A stretch of 64,000 nucleotides of DNA from Poecilobothrus nobilitatus (GCA_947095535.1 OX352772.1:320977527-321041526), one strand, 5' to 3'. Positions 12,379 to 26,386 are shown, counted from the stretch's first letter. Notes: generated by a model from the sequence alone, not told the origin. Numbers and translations: made by a program.

Positions 12379-12864
12379 AGAATATTAATTTATTAGGTTA
12401 AGCTGGGGGAATTTTTATTACGAATTATTTAAAGGAATTTTTTTTTGAGTCAATTGGTTCAAATTGTAAAAAAAAAAGTTTTATTATTTATTTAATTATT
12501 TCATTATTTGAAAATAATTTGTAATTATGAAGTTTGTTATGACCTTGTTACGAAATATGAAAATAAAAGTTTTTATTAAATGCTAAATGCGAAAACTTAA
12601 AATTAATTTTAATTATATTATCTATACATAAATTGAAATAAAATATGAGAAAATTTCTCTATTTTTATAGCCTACACCTAAAGTATAGGGTACATTAACT
12701 TTGGGATGGTGTTAATTTATTGTAACCAGCAAAAGGAAACAAGTTATAGATATACATATTCTTAACCAGTGTCAATTTGTATTCTTAATCTTTTCTTCTA
12801 TTCTATTCTTTGTATTCATTTTGTATTCTTAACCAGTGTACTCTTAATCTTTTGAGTTAATTTA

Positions 12865-13232
12865 ACGATGTCCAACTGTCCGTCCGTCTGTCAGTCCGTT
12901 TGCACAATAACTCAAAAACTAATAAAGCTATCTTAATAAAATTCTTATAGTAGGTTACTAATTATGAAAGAAAGGCTGGGTTTAAAACTTGGAAAAATGG
13001 GTTCGGATTTTGAAAGCTTCCGAACGAGCCCTGGAGCAAACGTGCATATCTCCAAAACTAATAAAGATAGAACCTTTACATTTGGTATAAACGAGTTTTG
13101 TCATGTTTCATTTTCTTTCAAATTTAAAACTGATATTGGAGATGTTTTGAAATATAGGTTCGAATTTTGGAAGCTTCCGAACTTTCCAAGTAGCAAACAA
13201 GCATAGCTCCAGAACAAAGAAATAAAGAATCT
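12865..13232 (+). repeat. repeat R2 with internal 157-bp duplication
   Basis: It opens with CTGTCCGTCCGTCTGTCAG, then CACAATAACTCAAAAACTA. A block starting TTCGGATTTTGAAAGCTTCC at 13002 recurs as TTCGAATTTTGGAAGCTTCC at 13159, each followed by a CATATCTCCAAAAC/CATAGCTCCAGAAC block. It may be a partial element related in its pyrimidine-rich start to the complement of the R1 end. The 80-residue open frame across it (12964..13206) contains the duplicated segment and is not a recognised protein. Confidence 0.55.
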
Positions 13233-13574
13233 TTTAATTTGAATTTTTCAGGTGCAGAGTATTAATAAGTCGGTTATATCAACTTACTGTTACATATATG
13301 TACTTATTCTTTTTTTGTTTTTGGAACAAATGAAACAACAAAAATATATTTTATAAAACAAGTAAAGTTTATTGAAAAATGGTGGGTTAACTAAAAATCC
13401 TTGTAGAATAAAACTTTGTTGTAATATTTTTGTTATAATATTAATAATAATCAAAACATGGAAAAATAAAAACAAAATTCAACTTTTATTAAGAAAATAT
13501 TATATTTGTTGAGAAATATTTGTAAATATAAAAAAAAAAAAATGAGTTGACATTTAGCGGGTAAAATAAAATTT

Positions 13575-13603
13575 CATTTGACATTTTGACATTTTGACAT
13601 TTA
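13575..13603. repeat. 8-bp microsatellite-like repeat
   Basis: TGACATTT units are repeated three to four times in tandem in AT-rich intron. Confidence 0.7.
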
Positions 13604-13986
13604 TCTGTCATTAAATATTATATATATATTTTTTTCTATAATTTGTCATAATGACATGGTAAACATTTTTAATAATTTCCGTTATAAAATGGATTAAAAA
13701 TAACTTATTAATAAAAAAAAAAGGTAAAATTTAAAAAAGATATTAAAAGTTTACAATTTTAACAAATATTTTTCAATTAAATCATTCTTGAAGTAATAAT
13801 ATTTTTGTCCGGGTCCTATTTATAGATTTGAATAATTTTAAGAGAAAATTTTACCATGAAGTAATATGATATACGAGCAATAAACTTCTTAATAAATGCT
13901 CAATCCTCATTTTTCTTTCAAGAATTGATTCTTTAGTTAAACTTTTACATAGTATTAAGTAAATGATTAATTTACGCAGATATTGG

Positions 13987-14104
13987 ATCGAATGCATAAA
14001 ACTTATCTTGTACGCAAATCTGACATTTTCAAACAAAAATTACAGGTATAAGTGTAGATTTTGTTTGAAAAAGTTAGTTCAACCTCTTATTTATGCATTC
14101 GGCC
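13987..14104. repeat. small foldback repeat R4, copy 2
   Basis: The left arm ATCGAATGCATAAAACTTAT..CATTTTCAAACAAAAA is mirrored by the right arm TTTGTTTGAAAAAGTTAG..TTATTTATGCATTCGGCC. The arms share the TTTTTCAAACA and ATGCATAA signatures with 6368..6545. Short MITE-like foldbacks are the likely class; a target duplication is not clear. Confidence 0.6.
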
Positions 14105-15647
14105 CATTATGTAGTCCGTACGGAAATTTTTTTAAAAATGTGGTATGAATAAAAATAAAAGTTTTATGAACAGAATTACCATTTTAAATGAGCTTCGTGT
14201 TACCACTTTCTTCCATTGTTGGAAAAGTGGTTCCTTGTAAGATTTAAATACAAGTAAATACTCGGATATTGGATATTTTAAGATATTGACAGTTTTCTTT
14301 ATTATGGCATAAACTCTGATACAAATGTTATAATTTCACATGTACATTGTCTAATATATGTAATATAACAGAAAATGTGTGTGTTTGTTTGTTTGGGTTT
14401 GTATTTGTGTGTTTGACTACTATATATTACTGAGGTATTTGGTTATCTGTGACTTATAAGATATAAATTAAAATTGTTTGTTTTCATTTAATATTTATTT
14501 TGTTGTGTAAATAAAATAAAAAATATTAACTTTTGTTTTGTATTTGATTTAAATCTAATGACGACGGTAGCTGAACCAACTGGAAAAGCAGATAAAAAAT
14601 CTTTTCCTTTTTTTTTTGGGATCCAAAACTATAGGCTCCTCTAATGAAAAATCGGCACGTAAACCATAATGTCATATAGCTATTTTTAAATGTTCCTCTA
14701 AATACGAAATCAATCATGCTGTGCTACTTTTCCTACATATTCGTAAGTCTTAAAAAGGTATAAAAAATAATCTTCGGCTTTTCATTGTTCTGCCTTAACA
14801 ACTCATTCGATTATTTTAAGAAATCGCAAAATCATTGTTGCTAAAGCAGGTTAATTAATATTCTTGAGCATAATACAATATCTTGATGGATTTAAAATTT
14901 GTAGAAGACATTTTTTTTTTCTAAACCATCGGAAACTTTTATTATAAGTTAATTCTTCAAAATTAAAAGTTTATGTTAAAATTAAAAAACCCTGTGATAA
15001 AATTTTGCTCAGTTGTATTCAAAAGCAATAAAAATCAGTGGTTTTGAATAGCAATAAAATTCTATTTATTCAAATCGTTACCTAATGGCACGATTATCAA
15101 TGAAACATAAAAAAATTTATTATTATCTATTAAAAAAGAAAACTATACAAAATACTATAGAGCCTACAAATAAACCTTGCTTCTGATATAATATGGATAT
15201 TTCTTATCCAATTAGTTAAGTGATGTAATATTAAAAAAAATAAAAATGGAATTTATATATACTCATAAACAGAAATTTTATTGTAAATTTCTAAAAACAT
15301 AACCATCACCTACTATAGAAAAGTATAACCTATTACCCCAGTTATGGTAAAAATATAAATAAACACTTCAAATTTATGATCCAATTTGAAATTTTTTTTT
15401 CTTTTTTTATTTTTTACACTTTAACTTTGACACTGCCAACAGGAAATAAACATTCTAATATTATGGAAAATTTCCAAATTTAAAATCATAATAATTTTTT
15501 CATTTCATCTTATATTCACTAGTCGGTAATTATTCTATAGGGTCATAAAAATACATAATGTATTTAAAAAATTCTTTGGTCTTACTAAAAAAAAAAAACA
15601 AAAAAAAAAAAAGAACACTGAAAAATAATGTTTGAAATAACACTTAC
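14105..15647. other. sdk: partial sdk intron adjoining the last exon
   Basis: Nothing beyond the donor GTAAGTG at 15647 and poly-A/T tracts. No downstream exon beginning with the two bases needed to complete the split codon, followed by an open FN3 frame, was found. Confidence 0.6.
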
Positions 15648-15762
15648 CTCCTTCATCAGTCATAACTAATACTGTTGTTGCTGGTCCAAGTCCTTCTGGA
15701 TTAAAAACTTGGACCGATACCAAATATTGGGTATATGTTGACAAGCTTTGAATTTCATGACT
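15648..15762 (-). CDS. sdk: internal coding exon, C-terminal half of the same FN3 domain (Sidekick-like)
   Basis: The 115-nt exon reads 38 codons and one extra base. It starts SHEIQSLSTYTQYLVS, continues VQVFNPEGLGP and ends TTVLVMTDEG plus the first base of a split codon. L-S-T-Y-T-Q-Y is the tyrosine-corner segment and F-N-P-E-G-L-G-P the F-G turn of an FN3 domain, so this completes the domain begun at 40855..41042. The acceptor is CTCTTTTTAG above 15762; the donor is GTAAGTG from 15647 downward. A minus-strand open frame runs on past the donor to 15535, but the codons after the donor (KCYFKHYF and a Phe-rich stretch) are intron read-through. The next exon was not found in 1..15647. Confidence 0.88.
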
Positions 15763-15764
15763 CT

Positions 15765-18700
15765 AAAAAGAGAAAACAAAAAGTATTATATAAAATTAGA
15801 ATTTTAAATAATTTATAGAAAAAAAATAGGATTTTTATTTTGCCTTTGTCATATATATATGTATATGTATTTTTTTTTTTATTATTAATATTATGTAAGT
15901 AGCCAAGGACATGAAAAATTTTGCTTTAAATCCATTTGTTTGATCTGATTTATTTTTTCGTATATTTCTATTAGAGTTTTATTTGAATACATTTAGTATA
16001 TATGAACTTAATTAGAGGTTTGATGATGTAGTAATTAACATTTAGGTATAGAAATTGTATAGTAATATTATGGTGGTGATTACTTGAAATCTATAGCGTG
16101 TTTTTAGTTTAAATTATTGGGAGTATAAAATAAATGGTAAACAATACATGTTTAATTAAAAAAAAACAGTAGGTATTTTTCGTTGTTCCTATTTTTAACC
16201 AAAATATAAGAATTTTTTTTTAAATAGCTTCTCATTGAAAAACTCTGGAATTTTTACTGGATGCTTTGAAGAGTTTTTGGTTGAGTGAATAAAATTAAAA
16301 TTTTTATTATTAAATGGTTGCGAAAGTCGAAACTAAGATTCTAGAATATTATTTAAAATAGTTGCTTTTAAATTTGTTTTGATTAAATAAATGAAAATTA
16401 ATAAATTCAAAAATTAATTAAAAATATTAATAATAAAACGACATTTTGTTTCTTTTGAAGCCTTTTATTTTATTGTTTATTTTAAGCAATTATTCCTAAA
16501 TAATTCCAGTTTAAGGATCTTCATTTTTGTTTAAATAACAGTATTATGAGTACAAAAAATTAATTTAAAGATCGAGCTAACAACTTTTATTTTTAACTTA
16601 TTAAAATTTATTTATAAAACAACTTTGGTGTTTATTATTAATAAAATGTATATATATATTTTTTTTATCTTTAGTAATTTCCAATTATTTACTTTATTCA
16701 TCCCTGTATATATTTTTTTACTATAACTATACAAATAAAAAAAAAGAAATATATATATAAAAAAAAGTATAAATATTCAAAAAATGTAAAATAAATTCCC
16801 AATATCTTTAAAATAAAGATAACAAAATATCGTTACCATAATTACAACGATAACTATTCGGCGCCAACTCCCAATAAAACAAAAAACAAAAAGAAAAAAG
16901 AAAAATTTTACTATCCCGAATTTAAATAAAAAAATTGATTTTTTTTTTTAATAAAAAAAAAAAAAGGACATTTATTTGTATGATTCGAAAGACATCGTTG
17001 CCCATTTTTATGTTAATTTATTTTGTTGGTTTTTGTTTATTTTTTTTTTTGTGATAATTTTAAGGCTTCTCTATTATAGTGATAGTAAATTATTAGTATA
17101 TACGTATGAAAAGTTGGCAACTTGTAATATAAAATAAAATACTATTATAAACTTTAATTTACAAAAAAAAGAAAAATATAATTGTTTAAATGATAATATG
17201 TATATTAAATAGTTTCATAAAAAAAAAACTATAACAAGGATTAACCGTTATTAAAGTTGAAGAAGATCACTTATAAAAAAACAATTAAACTGCAGTTTAA
17301 TTTTTGCCCTAAAAACACAGAATTTGTATTTTATATATTTTATTTCTGTTACATTTGTGATTTTGAATTTTACTACTTACATTTATTAAGAAATTAAGAA
17401 GATAATGAAGATGATAAAAGTATCACATCGTAAATGCACCCTAAAAGTATGCAATTACTAGTTATTTTTAAATAGGCAAAGAGATTTTTACAGAAAATAT
17501 ATATAAATAAATTATTTTCTTTTTGTTTTTTTTTTTTTTTTATGGATAAATAAAAATTAACTAAAAACAAATTTGACTAAATAAATATAAATCTTATACG
17601 TTTATAACATTATAAAATTTGATATTCATAATCAAATAAAAATAAAGTCTAAATTATTTGGTACAAATTATATCATAGGCACGTAGCATGTAGCTTAGAA
17701 AAAAATATTTTAAATATAATAATGATGATTTTTAATTTGGCTTAAATCAGAATTTCAATAATTTCATTGTTCAGTGGTTACCAACAGCAGATATATGTTT
17801 TGACTTTGTGAACTTCAATCACGTAGGTATATTTTTAAAGTTCACCTATAAATTGACTATCATTTAGTACTGTTAGAGATTTTATTACCTATGTAATAAT
17901 ATGATAGAGATTTTTATTACCTAAATGCATCATTATGTTATCCAAGATGCATCATCTCATAGTGATCCCAAATAATTAATTTCTTCTAAATCCTCATTTT
18001 GTGGAAACATAAAATTATATGATTTTAAAAACCATTTGACTAAAATAACTAATGCCTACGACATCTCCAGAATTATGTAATAACCTTTATTCCAATTTTA
18101 AGTATTTATATTTTATACTGTCAAACCAATACCTTCAAATAATTATATGCATTTATAACCATATTATTATTTATAATAATATTATAGAATGTAAATTTTA
18201 ACAATGAATTAAAGAACAATAAAAACAAAAGTAACAATAAAAGCACCAACAAAAATAACAGTAATAATAAATGAAACCACTGGAGATATACCTAAATAAA
18301 AAAATAACAGGATATTTACAAAAAAAAAACAAAAAAAAAAGAACATCAAAGCGAGAGAAGGAGACAACAAAAATATAATCACAATATAACCTAAAGGGTC
18401 TCAAAGGACACTTTTTTATTTTTTTTTTTTTGGTTTTTTAAAGAGGACGAAAGAAATTATAGGCGAACTCCCGAATGCTTGAAAGGAATAAAAACAATAC
18501 CGAAACCATTAATTTAATATTCATGTTCTGTACTAAAGACCAAGGAATAAAAAAATAATTTTTTTTTTGAAACCAACTGAAACAAAAAAAAAAAAAAATA
18601 AAACTAAAACGTAAAATAATGAGAATTTTCCTATTTGGTTTTTGTTGTTTGATTCTCTGTGTCCAGTGAGACCTGATACTTTATTTCACTTAATTTCTTC

Positions 18701-21700
18701 TTTTGTTTTTATTTTGTTTTGGTTTCTGTCTCCTTTTTTTTAAATTTCGTTTTTATTTTTGGCATAGGTAAATTATAATGTGTACACACAACTTAACATA
18801 TATATTTATTTATATACGAGAAATTGTTGCTCTGTTTTAGTCAGTATTTTCAATATTATGGTACAGTTTTCTTGTTATTATATATGTTTGTATATTTATT
18901 AGTTGGTTGGCTTCGAGTATTTTATGGTGCGCTAATAAATGTTTTTGTGTTTTAAATTTAAAATATAAAATCGAAAAATCGAAAAATAGTTTTTAATAAT
19001 GACTTTAAAAGGATGTAACCAATTCAACTCAACTCAATTCACTTTTAGATTACAACGGTAAGCAATGTAACGACCTCAACAAGAGTACCAGAACGTTGAG
19101 TTGAAAACATTCAATAAAATACATAAAAAAACAAAAAAAAAAAAAAACAAATTGTGTGCGGTTATCAAACCCATCAAGAACAATACTACTATATGTAATA
19201 GTATATAGGAATAAATTAAAATGCAAAGTAACATTTTGTCAAAAGAAAAGAATGTATTTAGAATAGGAAGGCGAAAACACACAAAAAAAAAAAGAAAAAA
19301 CAAAATGGAAAACACATTATTACTAGGAGGATAAAAACAAAATATATAAAAATTAAAATGGAAATATCGTTGACAAAATGTCTAAATATTTGTAAAACGA
19401 TGTTGAGGGATACAAAGTTGAATTTTTTTTTTTTTTTTCTATTATTCTTTTTCCTTTTTTACAGCCTCTTTTTCTGGAATTGAGCCAAAAAAAAAAAAAA
19501 AGAGCTGAACATTATTTTGTTATATTATTTTATTTTCTTTTTATTTGTTCGGTTTTCTTCTGTGTTTTTTTTTTTTTTTTCTTTTTTTTATATGGTTTTT
19601 ATTGTCTTTTGTGATCAGCTCAGGTATTACATCTTCATTTGTTCCATAACTAGGGCAAATTTACATTTTTTTCATTTAGTTTTTTTTTTTTTTTTTATTT
19701 TAGTATTTTCAAATATTGTTAGGGTTTACTTTTCTTAAAAAAGATCTAGAAAGAATTTTATTTTTAAATTGAATATAAAAATTGAAAAAAAAAAGTTTAA
19801 AAAATCTTTCGTAATATTTGTCGACGAAAAAAAAAAAAATTTGTCTTTTTTACGATTTTGTTTTTTATGTTATATAAATTTTTGCCAAGTTTAAGTTATC
19901 CAAAGAAACTCCATTAAGTCAGTTCCGAAAAAATTGCATAAAAAATTATTTAATTTTAATTTTATTCCCCAAGGTAATAATAATTCTTTATTGTTATTGT
20001 ATTTGTAAAAAGAATTAATCTAAATATTATCTTTTTTGTATATATTAAATCTAAAAGTTTATATTTTGACTATTGAATCAATGTTTTAACTAGTAATTAT
20101 GGTGTCGATAAGATTTTAATTCTATTGAAAAATGATTTTGCACTTATTATTGATTTTATTTGCAAATTTAATAATTTTTTAAGATTTAAATTGGAATTTT
20201 TCCAAACTTTAGTTAAAAAAAATATTGAAGAATGATGATTTTCATTTTATTGATTTTGTTATGTATGAGTATTAAATTGTCAGAATCCTGTTAAAAATTA
20301 AGGACATTACATAGTATTTGAATATCATTTTATTACAACTTAAACTTCAAAAAAAAAAGCATAGGATTTTTTATTTAAATATATTTTAAAAAAAAGTTTT
20401 AAATTTTATTATAAATTAAATACATATTGTAAAAAAAAATTTTCAACTAACTTATCTATACCTAGTTACTTAATTAATTAATGAACATGTTAGTATTGCA
20501 AATGATAATATGTTAAAGTATTTTGAATTCTACAAAAGGTGGTTTTTAGGTGACAAAGTTGCAATTTTCGGCAAATTGACGATTCTAGTTCTTTTGAACT
20601 TGCAATTGATTTTAATGTCATTAATTATTATATTATATTATATTAATAAATATTATCAATGCTTCTCTCCATGCACAAAAATATTTCGAATAAACTTTTT
20701 ATAAAAACTATTTCCGGTTTCTTAAAAGAATCACTTAAATTTGATTTTAAATTAAATCCCTCAAATTTCACCTACTTCCAAAATAAAATGGTAAATTAAC
20801 TTTGAAATCACAAAACATGTACCTAAATTTTACTAAAGTTTGTTTGTTGATAATGCAGTTGTTTTTTGGAGATAATGCAGTTGTTCCGATATTGGAACAT
20901 AACATAAACGGCAAATTGATTTCCTTTGCATTAATTAGGACGGTTTTAGTTATCATATTTACATTAACAGACACGATCGAATATATTCGCATAATTCCTA
21001 TACTTTCCTTATATACGTATATCAAAAAAATAAAATAAAATAAAAATGATATTTTAATTGAAAAATTTTGTGGTTATATAATGAAATTTTGTGATGATTT
21101 AATTTTAATAAAAAATAAAAAAAAAAAATAAAAAATTAATAAAAAGACTTTTTTTTTAAATTAAATTTTTATTTTTAATACTTTTTTAATAAAAAATTTC
21201 TGTATTAAATAAAAATGAAAAATAATTTAAATTCTTCAACTCTTTTTTTTTTTCTTATTGGCAGTTTGTTATTTTTTATTTTCATATTTGAAAACAAAAA
21301 ATGGTTACAAACAAAAAAAAAATAACTACCATTTCATCTTTTTTTAATTTGAATAAACTAGGTACCAAATTACTGTGCAATTGTTAACTACAAAAACAAA
21401 ACTGACTAACTGTATCTAAAAAACAGAAGTGACTGGTAAATTTATTAGAAAAAAAAAACCTTTTAAAATTGGTTAACACAAAACAAACCCGAAACTAATA
21501 AATGTGTTTTTTGTGAGAAATTCAATTACAAAATGGAGTCATCAAATGATAAAATTCTAAAATAAAAAAATGAAAATATAAAAAAAAAGTTTGAAACAAA
21601 TAAAACAAATATAAAAACAAGAATTTTTTTTTTTTTTGTTTTTTATTTATGTGCAAACTAGTTTTTACTGATTTTATTTTGCAGCATTTATAAGCTATCA

Positions 21701-23183
21701 ATAATTGTTTTAATCATAATAACTGACTATTAAAATTGAAATATATTACTAATTATAATTTAGTTAATTACTAAATAATTAAGATTTAATAACCTTATAA
21801 TAATTAAAGCTTTTAATAATCCATTGTTTCTGCTCACATAAAATATCTATTTAAATGTTAAGATTAGTTCGTTTGGTTTTTATTACTGCTCTTTAGAATT
21901 TTATATTATAGGACAGACGTAGTCATTTTTGGAAGCCAACTATATTCTATATTATATAACTAGTCCGTAACGTTTAAAAATAAAATTAGTTCTCCAATTT
22001 TTCTAGGGTCGGACATTAATAGAGCAATTGATGCAATAGTGTCTTCTATATACCTTCCTCTCTTTACAACTTCTGCATTATGTGTTGTAACTTACCTGTA
22101 TGGCTGAATCGATTTCTACTGACTAGTGATGATAATTTATACACGTGTAGCTTAACAGTTTTTTCATTATTTTTTTAAAGCCTTGAGGTTTTCCAGTTGC
22201 TTTAGATTACGCCTACATCTATGGTATGGCTATTGTTAGAAAGTGTATTTTATAGTTTTCAAATATGAAATACATACTTTTTTTTATTTTAGAGTCCAGG
22301 TCCCATGTCTTGCTAATTCGTTCACACGTTTGTTAACTTTAATCTTGCTATGTTCATGGAATCCATAAAAGTGTTACTTTATTGACGATCGACTACTTAA
22401 GCGAATAATTATTTTACAATATTTTTTTAATAATTTCCTTGTATATTTCCGTTTCACCCTTACTGTAAAGTTGGCAACGAAATTTTTCTTAAAACTCAAT
22501 TTTGAAATATCAAAGTTTTTTGTGAATGCCACTAAACTTTTTGTCAATGTATGTTTGGTGTTCCCGTATGGAACATCATTGTAGACAACTCGCTCAAGGC
22601 TCAAATTCTCTAAGTCTTTTGATTTTGTACTGAATTTTATGAGAAAGCCATTGTAAACCTATATTAAGAGCTTTTGTCGGACTAGCAAATCTACAAATTG
22701 CTTTAAAAGTATATTGGATTAATTTCACGATTCGGTTTCAATACCATATAATATATATATTTGAATCGACGTAAAGAAACCAAGTAATACATTCTATATT
22801 AAAAGTTTGGCCTACGTTTGGTGAAATGAAAGTCAAAAAATTGGTTTGAATAAAGAAAATGGTGTTCTTATAGATTAAAAATAAGATAAAAAGAACATAT
22901 ATATAGAGAAACTATATTTTTTATAATATAATGCAAAATTTACTCAGAATTATAATATAATATTTTAAGACGATAAATTTAAAGTTTTATTAAGTTATAT
23001 CTCTTTCTGTACCTTAATACCAACAAACGTAAAAGTGAAAAAACATTTAAAAATCCAAATTGAAAAAAAAATCCTAAAAGTATGCAAAATTCGTTGTATA
23101 TAAATTTATTTAATTAATTTATAAAAATTGTTTTAAAAGATTTTAATATTTTTTGATTTTGAATTCATAGGTACTAAAAATTT
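15765..23183. other. AT-rich intron, nothing recognised
   Basis: Dominated by homopolymer runs of A or T. Frames at 18198..18404, 19076..19315 and 19517..19738 are Phe-rich translations of these. A stretch at 21900..22620 has more even composition and a 76-residue minus-strand frame, unrecognised. Confidence 0.6.
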
Positions 23184-23405
23184 CATATTTTATTTATTTA
23201 TTTATATTAATATTACAAATGACATAGGATATATTGCAATATTACAAAATCATCGGCTACTAAAGCCATTATAGGTCGAACACTATTATTTATTTTGTTT
23301 ATATTATATATTTACACTATATTTTGGTAGTAAGAGGGATTTCTTTTTCAATTAATAAAACTCGCTACCTGTGCAGGAGTTGAATCTGCACTCCTACGGT
23401 TAATC
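23184..23405 (-). mobile_element. tRNA-derived SINE, family A, 5'-truncated copy
   Basis: On the minus strand it starts in the tRNA-like head just before the B-box region (ACCGTAGGAGTGCAGATTC), continues with TTTTATTAATTGAAAA and AACAAAATAAATAAT, then CTTTAGTAGCCGATG, and ends in an (AAAT)n-type tail seen on + as TTTATTTATTTATTT. The A box and first part of the head are missing. Its body resembles the 33867..34029 subfamily more than the 41907..42178 copy. Confidence 0.75.
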
Positions 23406-25697
23406 TGAAATATTTTTAAATTACTCATCCAGATGATTTTTATTAATCGGAAACATTTTTTATATTTATTCGATTGCAACGTTTTATTATGATATTAAAC
23501 AGTTAAAAAGAATAACAAATAGGTATCACAGAATTTTTTTTTTCTTTAAAAAATATAAAAATAAAATTATATAATAAATCTTTGGTGTATTATTTTGTTT
23601 ATTGCTCTAAATATTATAATTATGGAGTAAAAATTTTAAAAATGAAAAAGTAACAAAAAAAAAAATATATAAAAAATGTCAATTAAAAAAATTTGAAAAT
23701 AAACTTAAGAAATCAATCTAAGAATTTTTATACATTATTAAAAATTTATTAAGAGTATAATAAAATAAGAAGTATTTGAAAAAAAAAATATATATAATAC
23801 CCTAAGGCAAAAAGGTTCCGGAAAATTTTGTTTCAATTGAATTTTAATATAATTTTAAGTTCTACATCGCTTAGAGTGAAAAGTTTTTAGAAAAAAATTT
23901 TAAATGTTTGAAGATTTCTTAGCAACGAATGCAAAAATATGCTTTAAACCAATATATTAAATTTTGGTTGGCTAATTTTTAAAACGTATGAGTATGAGTT
24001 TTTATTGATCAATTCTAGAATATTAAAAATACAGAAATATTCGTTTCCATTTTTCATTGATTGATTTCATAAATTTTTATTTTTTTTTTTTGTTGATTTC
24101 AAACCTCAGAATAAAATATTATTAATGTTTTCTATGATTATAATGTAACTGACGCATTTTCTCTGATATAATATAGATATCATATATTGTGCAGCTTTAT
24201 TCTATTATATAGTTGATAGTCATTGATCAAACAATATTACAAATTTACACTAAATTTATATGAAAATTTTGATTTTTCACTGAATTTAATTTAAAAATGT
24301 GATTAATTTAACCTTTCAGATGATTTTTTTTTTTTGTATTTTTCCTTTTTCGGTCAGATGATTGAGTATAAAATCAATTAGTAAAAAATTTTACACCCCC
24401 AAAATATTTTTTGTCTCTTGATACAGTAAAATGTTGTCGTTAAAATAAAAGTGTTTTAATTAAATGCAAACAGAATTTTCATTTTATTATTCCTTAAGCC
24501 ATTTTCCTCCACGCAAAATTTACGTACATACACATGTCAAAATACAGTTAATGGCATTTAAACTATTATTTTTCAATTTTCAGTGTAGTTCAATATAATA
24601 ACATATCAGAGAATTTTTTTTACTTGTTTTGTTTTTGGCTTTTCATTTACTTGGAACTACACCTTAGCATGAATGTCCTTTTTTTTTTTTTTTGTTTATT
24701 TGTTACCAACTGTTAGAATAAACGGACGTTCAGAAAAAAACAAAAACAAAAACAAAAACAAAAACATAAAAATGAAATTAAATTTGAAATTTACAAAAGA
24801 AAATCGTACAAAATGATATATTTTCTATAGTTTTGTTTCCATTTCTCATTTATTTATTTTTTTTTTTTTTGTAAGCAAGACATAGTAAAATAGGAACTCA
24901 ATTCACAATGTTATTTGTAGTTCAATAGGATATTACTATGACTAATAGTACAAAAAATTACGCAAAATCTACAAAAAGGAATATAAGTGTGAATTGTAAA
25001 GTTGTTTGCCTTTTGAGTGAGAAACCAAAAACCGTAAGTAAATATTTATAATGTAGGTTTTTGGAAGAGTTTTTTTTTAACATTAAGTGTTACAAAGTTT
25101 TTATTAGGTTTAAAAGAAAAAAAAAAATGAATTACTTTACTTTTGACATACTTTTTTTTCTCTTTTGTAGAAATTATTTCTTTGTATGAATATATAAAAA
25201 TTCAAGTTTATTAAACAAAATATGAGAAAATTGAAAATCTCGTTAAAAAAAATGTCTACATCTATATCTTCCTTGACAATGAGAGAGATAAGAAATTCCA
25301 TTTGTACAAAGACATCATTAAAATATATACAAATGGGTGCAAGCTGAACAGTAAAATCGAAGATGGGGTATCTATGATTTAGGCATTAATATTACTTTCC
25401 GTTTGCTGAACCATTTGCAGCGTCAAACGAAGCAGTAAATCTGCTAAAAATAATCGTGGTTTTCACTAGGAAAGATCTTCCTCATAAAATTAAAATTAAA
25501 AATTTACAGAAGTTGCAAGAATGGGAAGAATAGGAATAAATCTTTCATCTGTTGTGTGAATGTTTTTAAAAAGAAGAAAGTGTCTGGAGAAATTCTTCTA
25601 AAATTACATTTTCGATCTGTCGGAGATGGGCTTAGTAAATTTAGAGCGCTTTCTAATACTAATGGTTTAGTTACTAATGTTCAGGTAGGGAAGCACT

Positions 25698-25720
25698 GAT
25701 CCATTGTATCACAATGGATC
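25698..25720. repeat. short perfect palindrome
   Basis: GATCCATTGT and ACAATGGATC are exact inverted copies separated by ATC. It lies 20 bases before the larger palindrome and is not part of its arms. Confidence 0.8.
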
Positions 25721-25739
25721 TAAACTGGCTTAAGTGGGC

Positions 25740-25920
25740 TTTTGATGTAACGATACTTCTGAAGTCATCGATAATTGATGGAAACCACAATCAATAGCTT
25801 TATTTTTATAAACTGTAGGAAAGTATAGAGACCCTACTTTCCTACAGTTTATAAAAATAAAGCTATTGATTGTGGTTTCCATCAATTATCGATGACTTCA
25901 GAAGTATCGTTACATCAAAA
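25740..25920. repeat. perfect inverted repeat, 86-bp arms and 9-base loop
   Basis: Bases 25740..25825 are the exact reverse complement of 25835..25920, with the loop TAGAGACCC between them. The arm starts TTTTGATGTAACGATACTTC and ends GTAGGAAAGTA. I checked the arms base by base and found no mismatch; pairing stops at 25739/25921. The outer ends resemble neither the 4681 nor the 7307 element termini. It could be a very recent inverted duplication, a short MITE, or an assembly foldback. Confidence 0.92.
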
Positions 25921-25993
25921 TTTTGTTATAATTTAAGATTTAAGTATTAAATTGAATTAAAAGATTTTATTTACTACATAAATAGGGCTAACA

Positions 25994-26386
25994 TTATACT
26001 CTTATTAAATTTGTTTTCATATTTATTTCTTTCTTTGACTTAATTCCATCATTTTGTAGAGGAGTTTTAAAATATTTCAGAACCAAAATATCGAAATATC
26101 TCAAATTAAGCATTTCTATTACTTTGATACACAGATGATCAAAATGATAAGCAACTATCCTATATGTATTGCATATTACAACAAACATATGAAATGCAAC
26201 AAGATTTGAATAGAATTGATAAGTTGTTGTTATTGAATATATTATTAGTTTTATTTCAATTTTGAAGATTTTTTTCAATAGTATTACCAAACTCTGTGTA
26301 TTTACGCCCGAATATATTAACATTGCGTTATTTTTTAATTTAGGGTCATAATTAATGAAACACCTAAAATTTTTTGTTTGTAGCAT
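25994..26386 (-). other. longest open frame in the window, unrecognised
   Basis: A 130-residue minus-strand frame starts MLQTKNFRCFINYDPK. I recognise no domain. It is rich in Ile, Leu, Phe, Tyr and Asn as expected of random AT-rich sequence, and has no close neighbour genes. On + its right side holds GGGTCATAATTAATGAAACA and its middle GATCAAAATGATAAGCAACT, vaguely like ends of Tc1-type elements, so it may overlie a decayed transposon. I do not call it a gene. Confidence 0.2.

Noticed and set aside
15535..15647. Extension of the last FN3 exon to the stop at 15535
   Set aside because: A perfect GTAAGTG donor is at 15647, and the residues beyond it are a Phe-rich translation of poly-A/T sequence.
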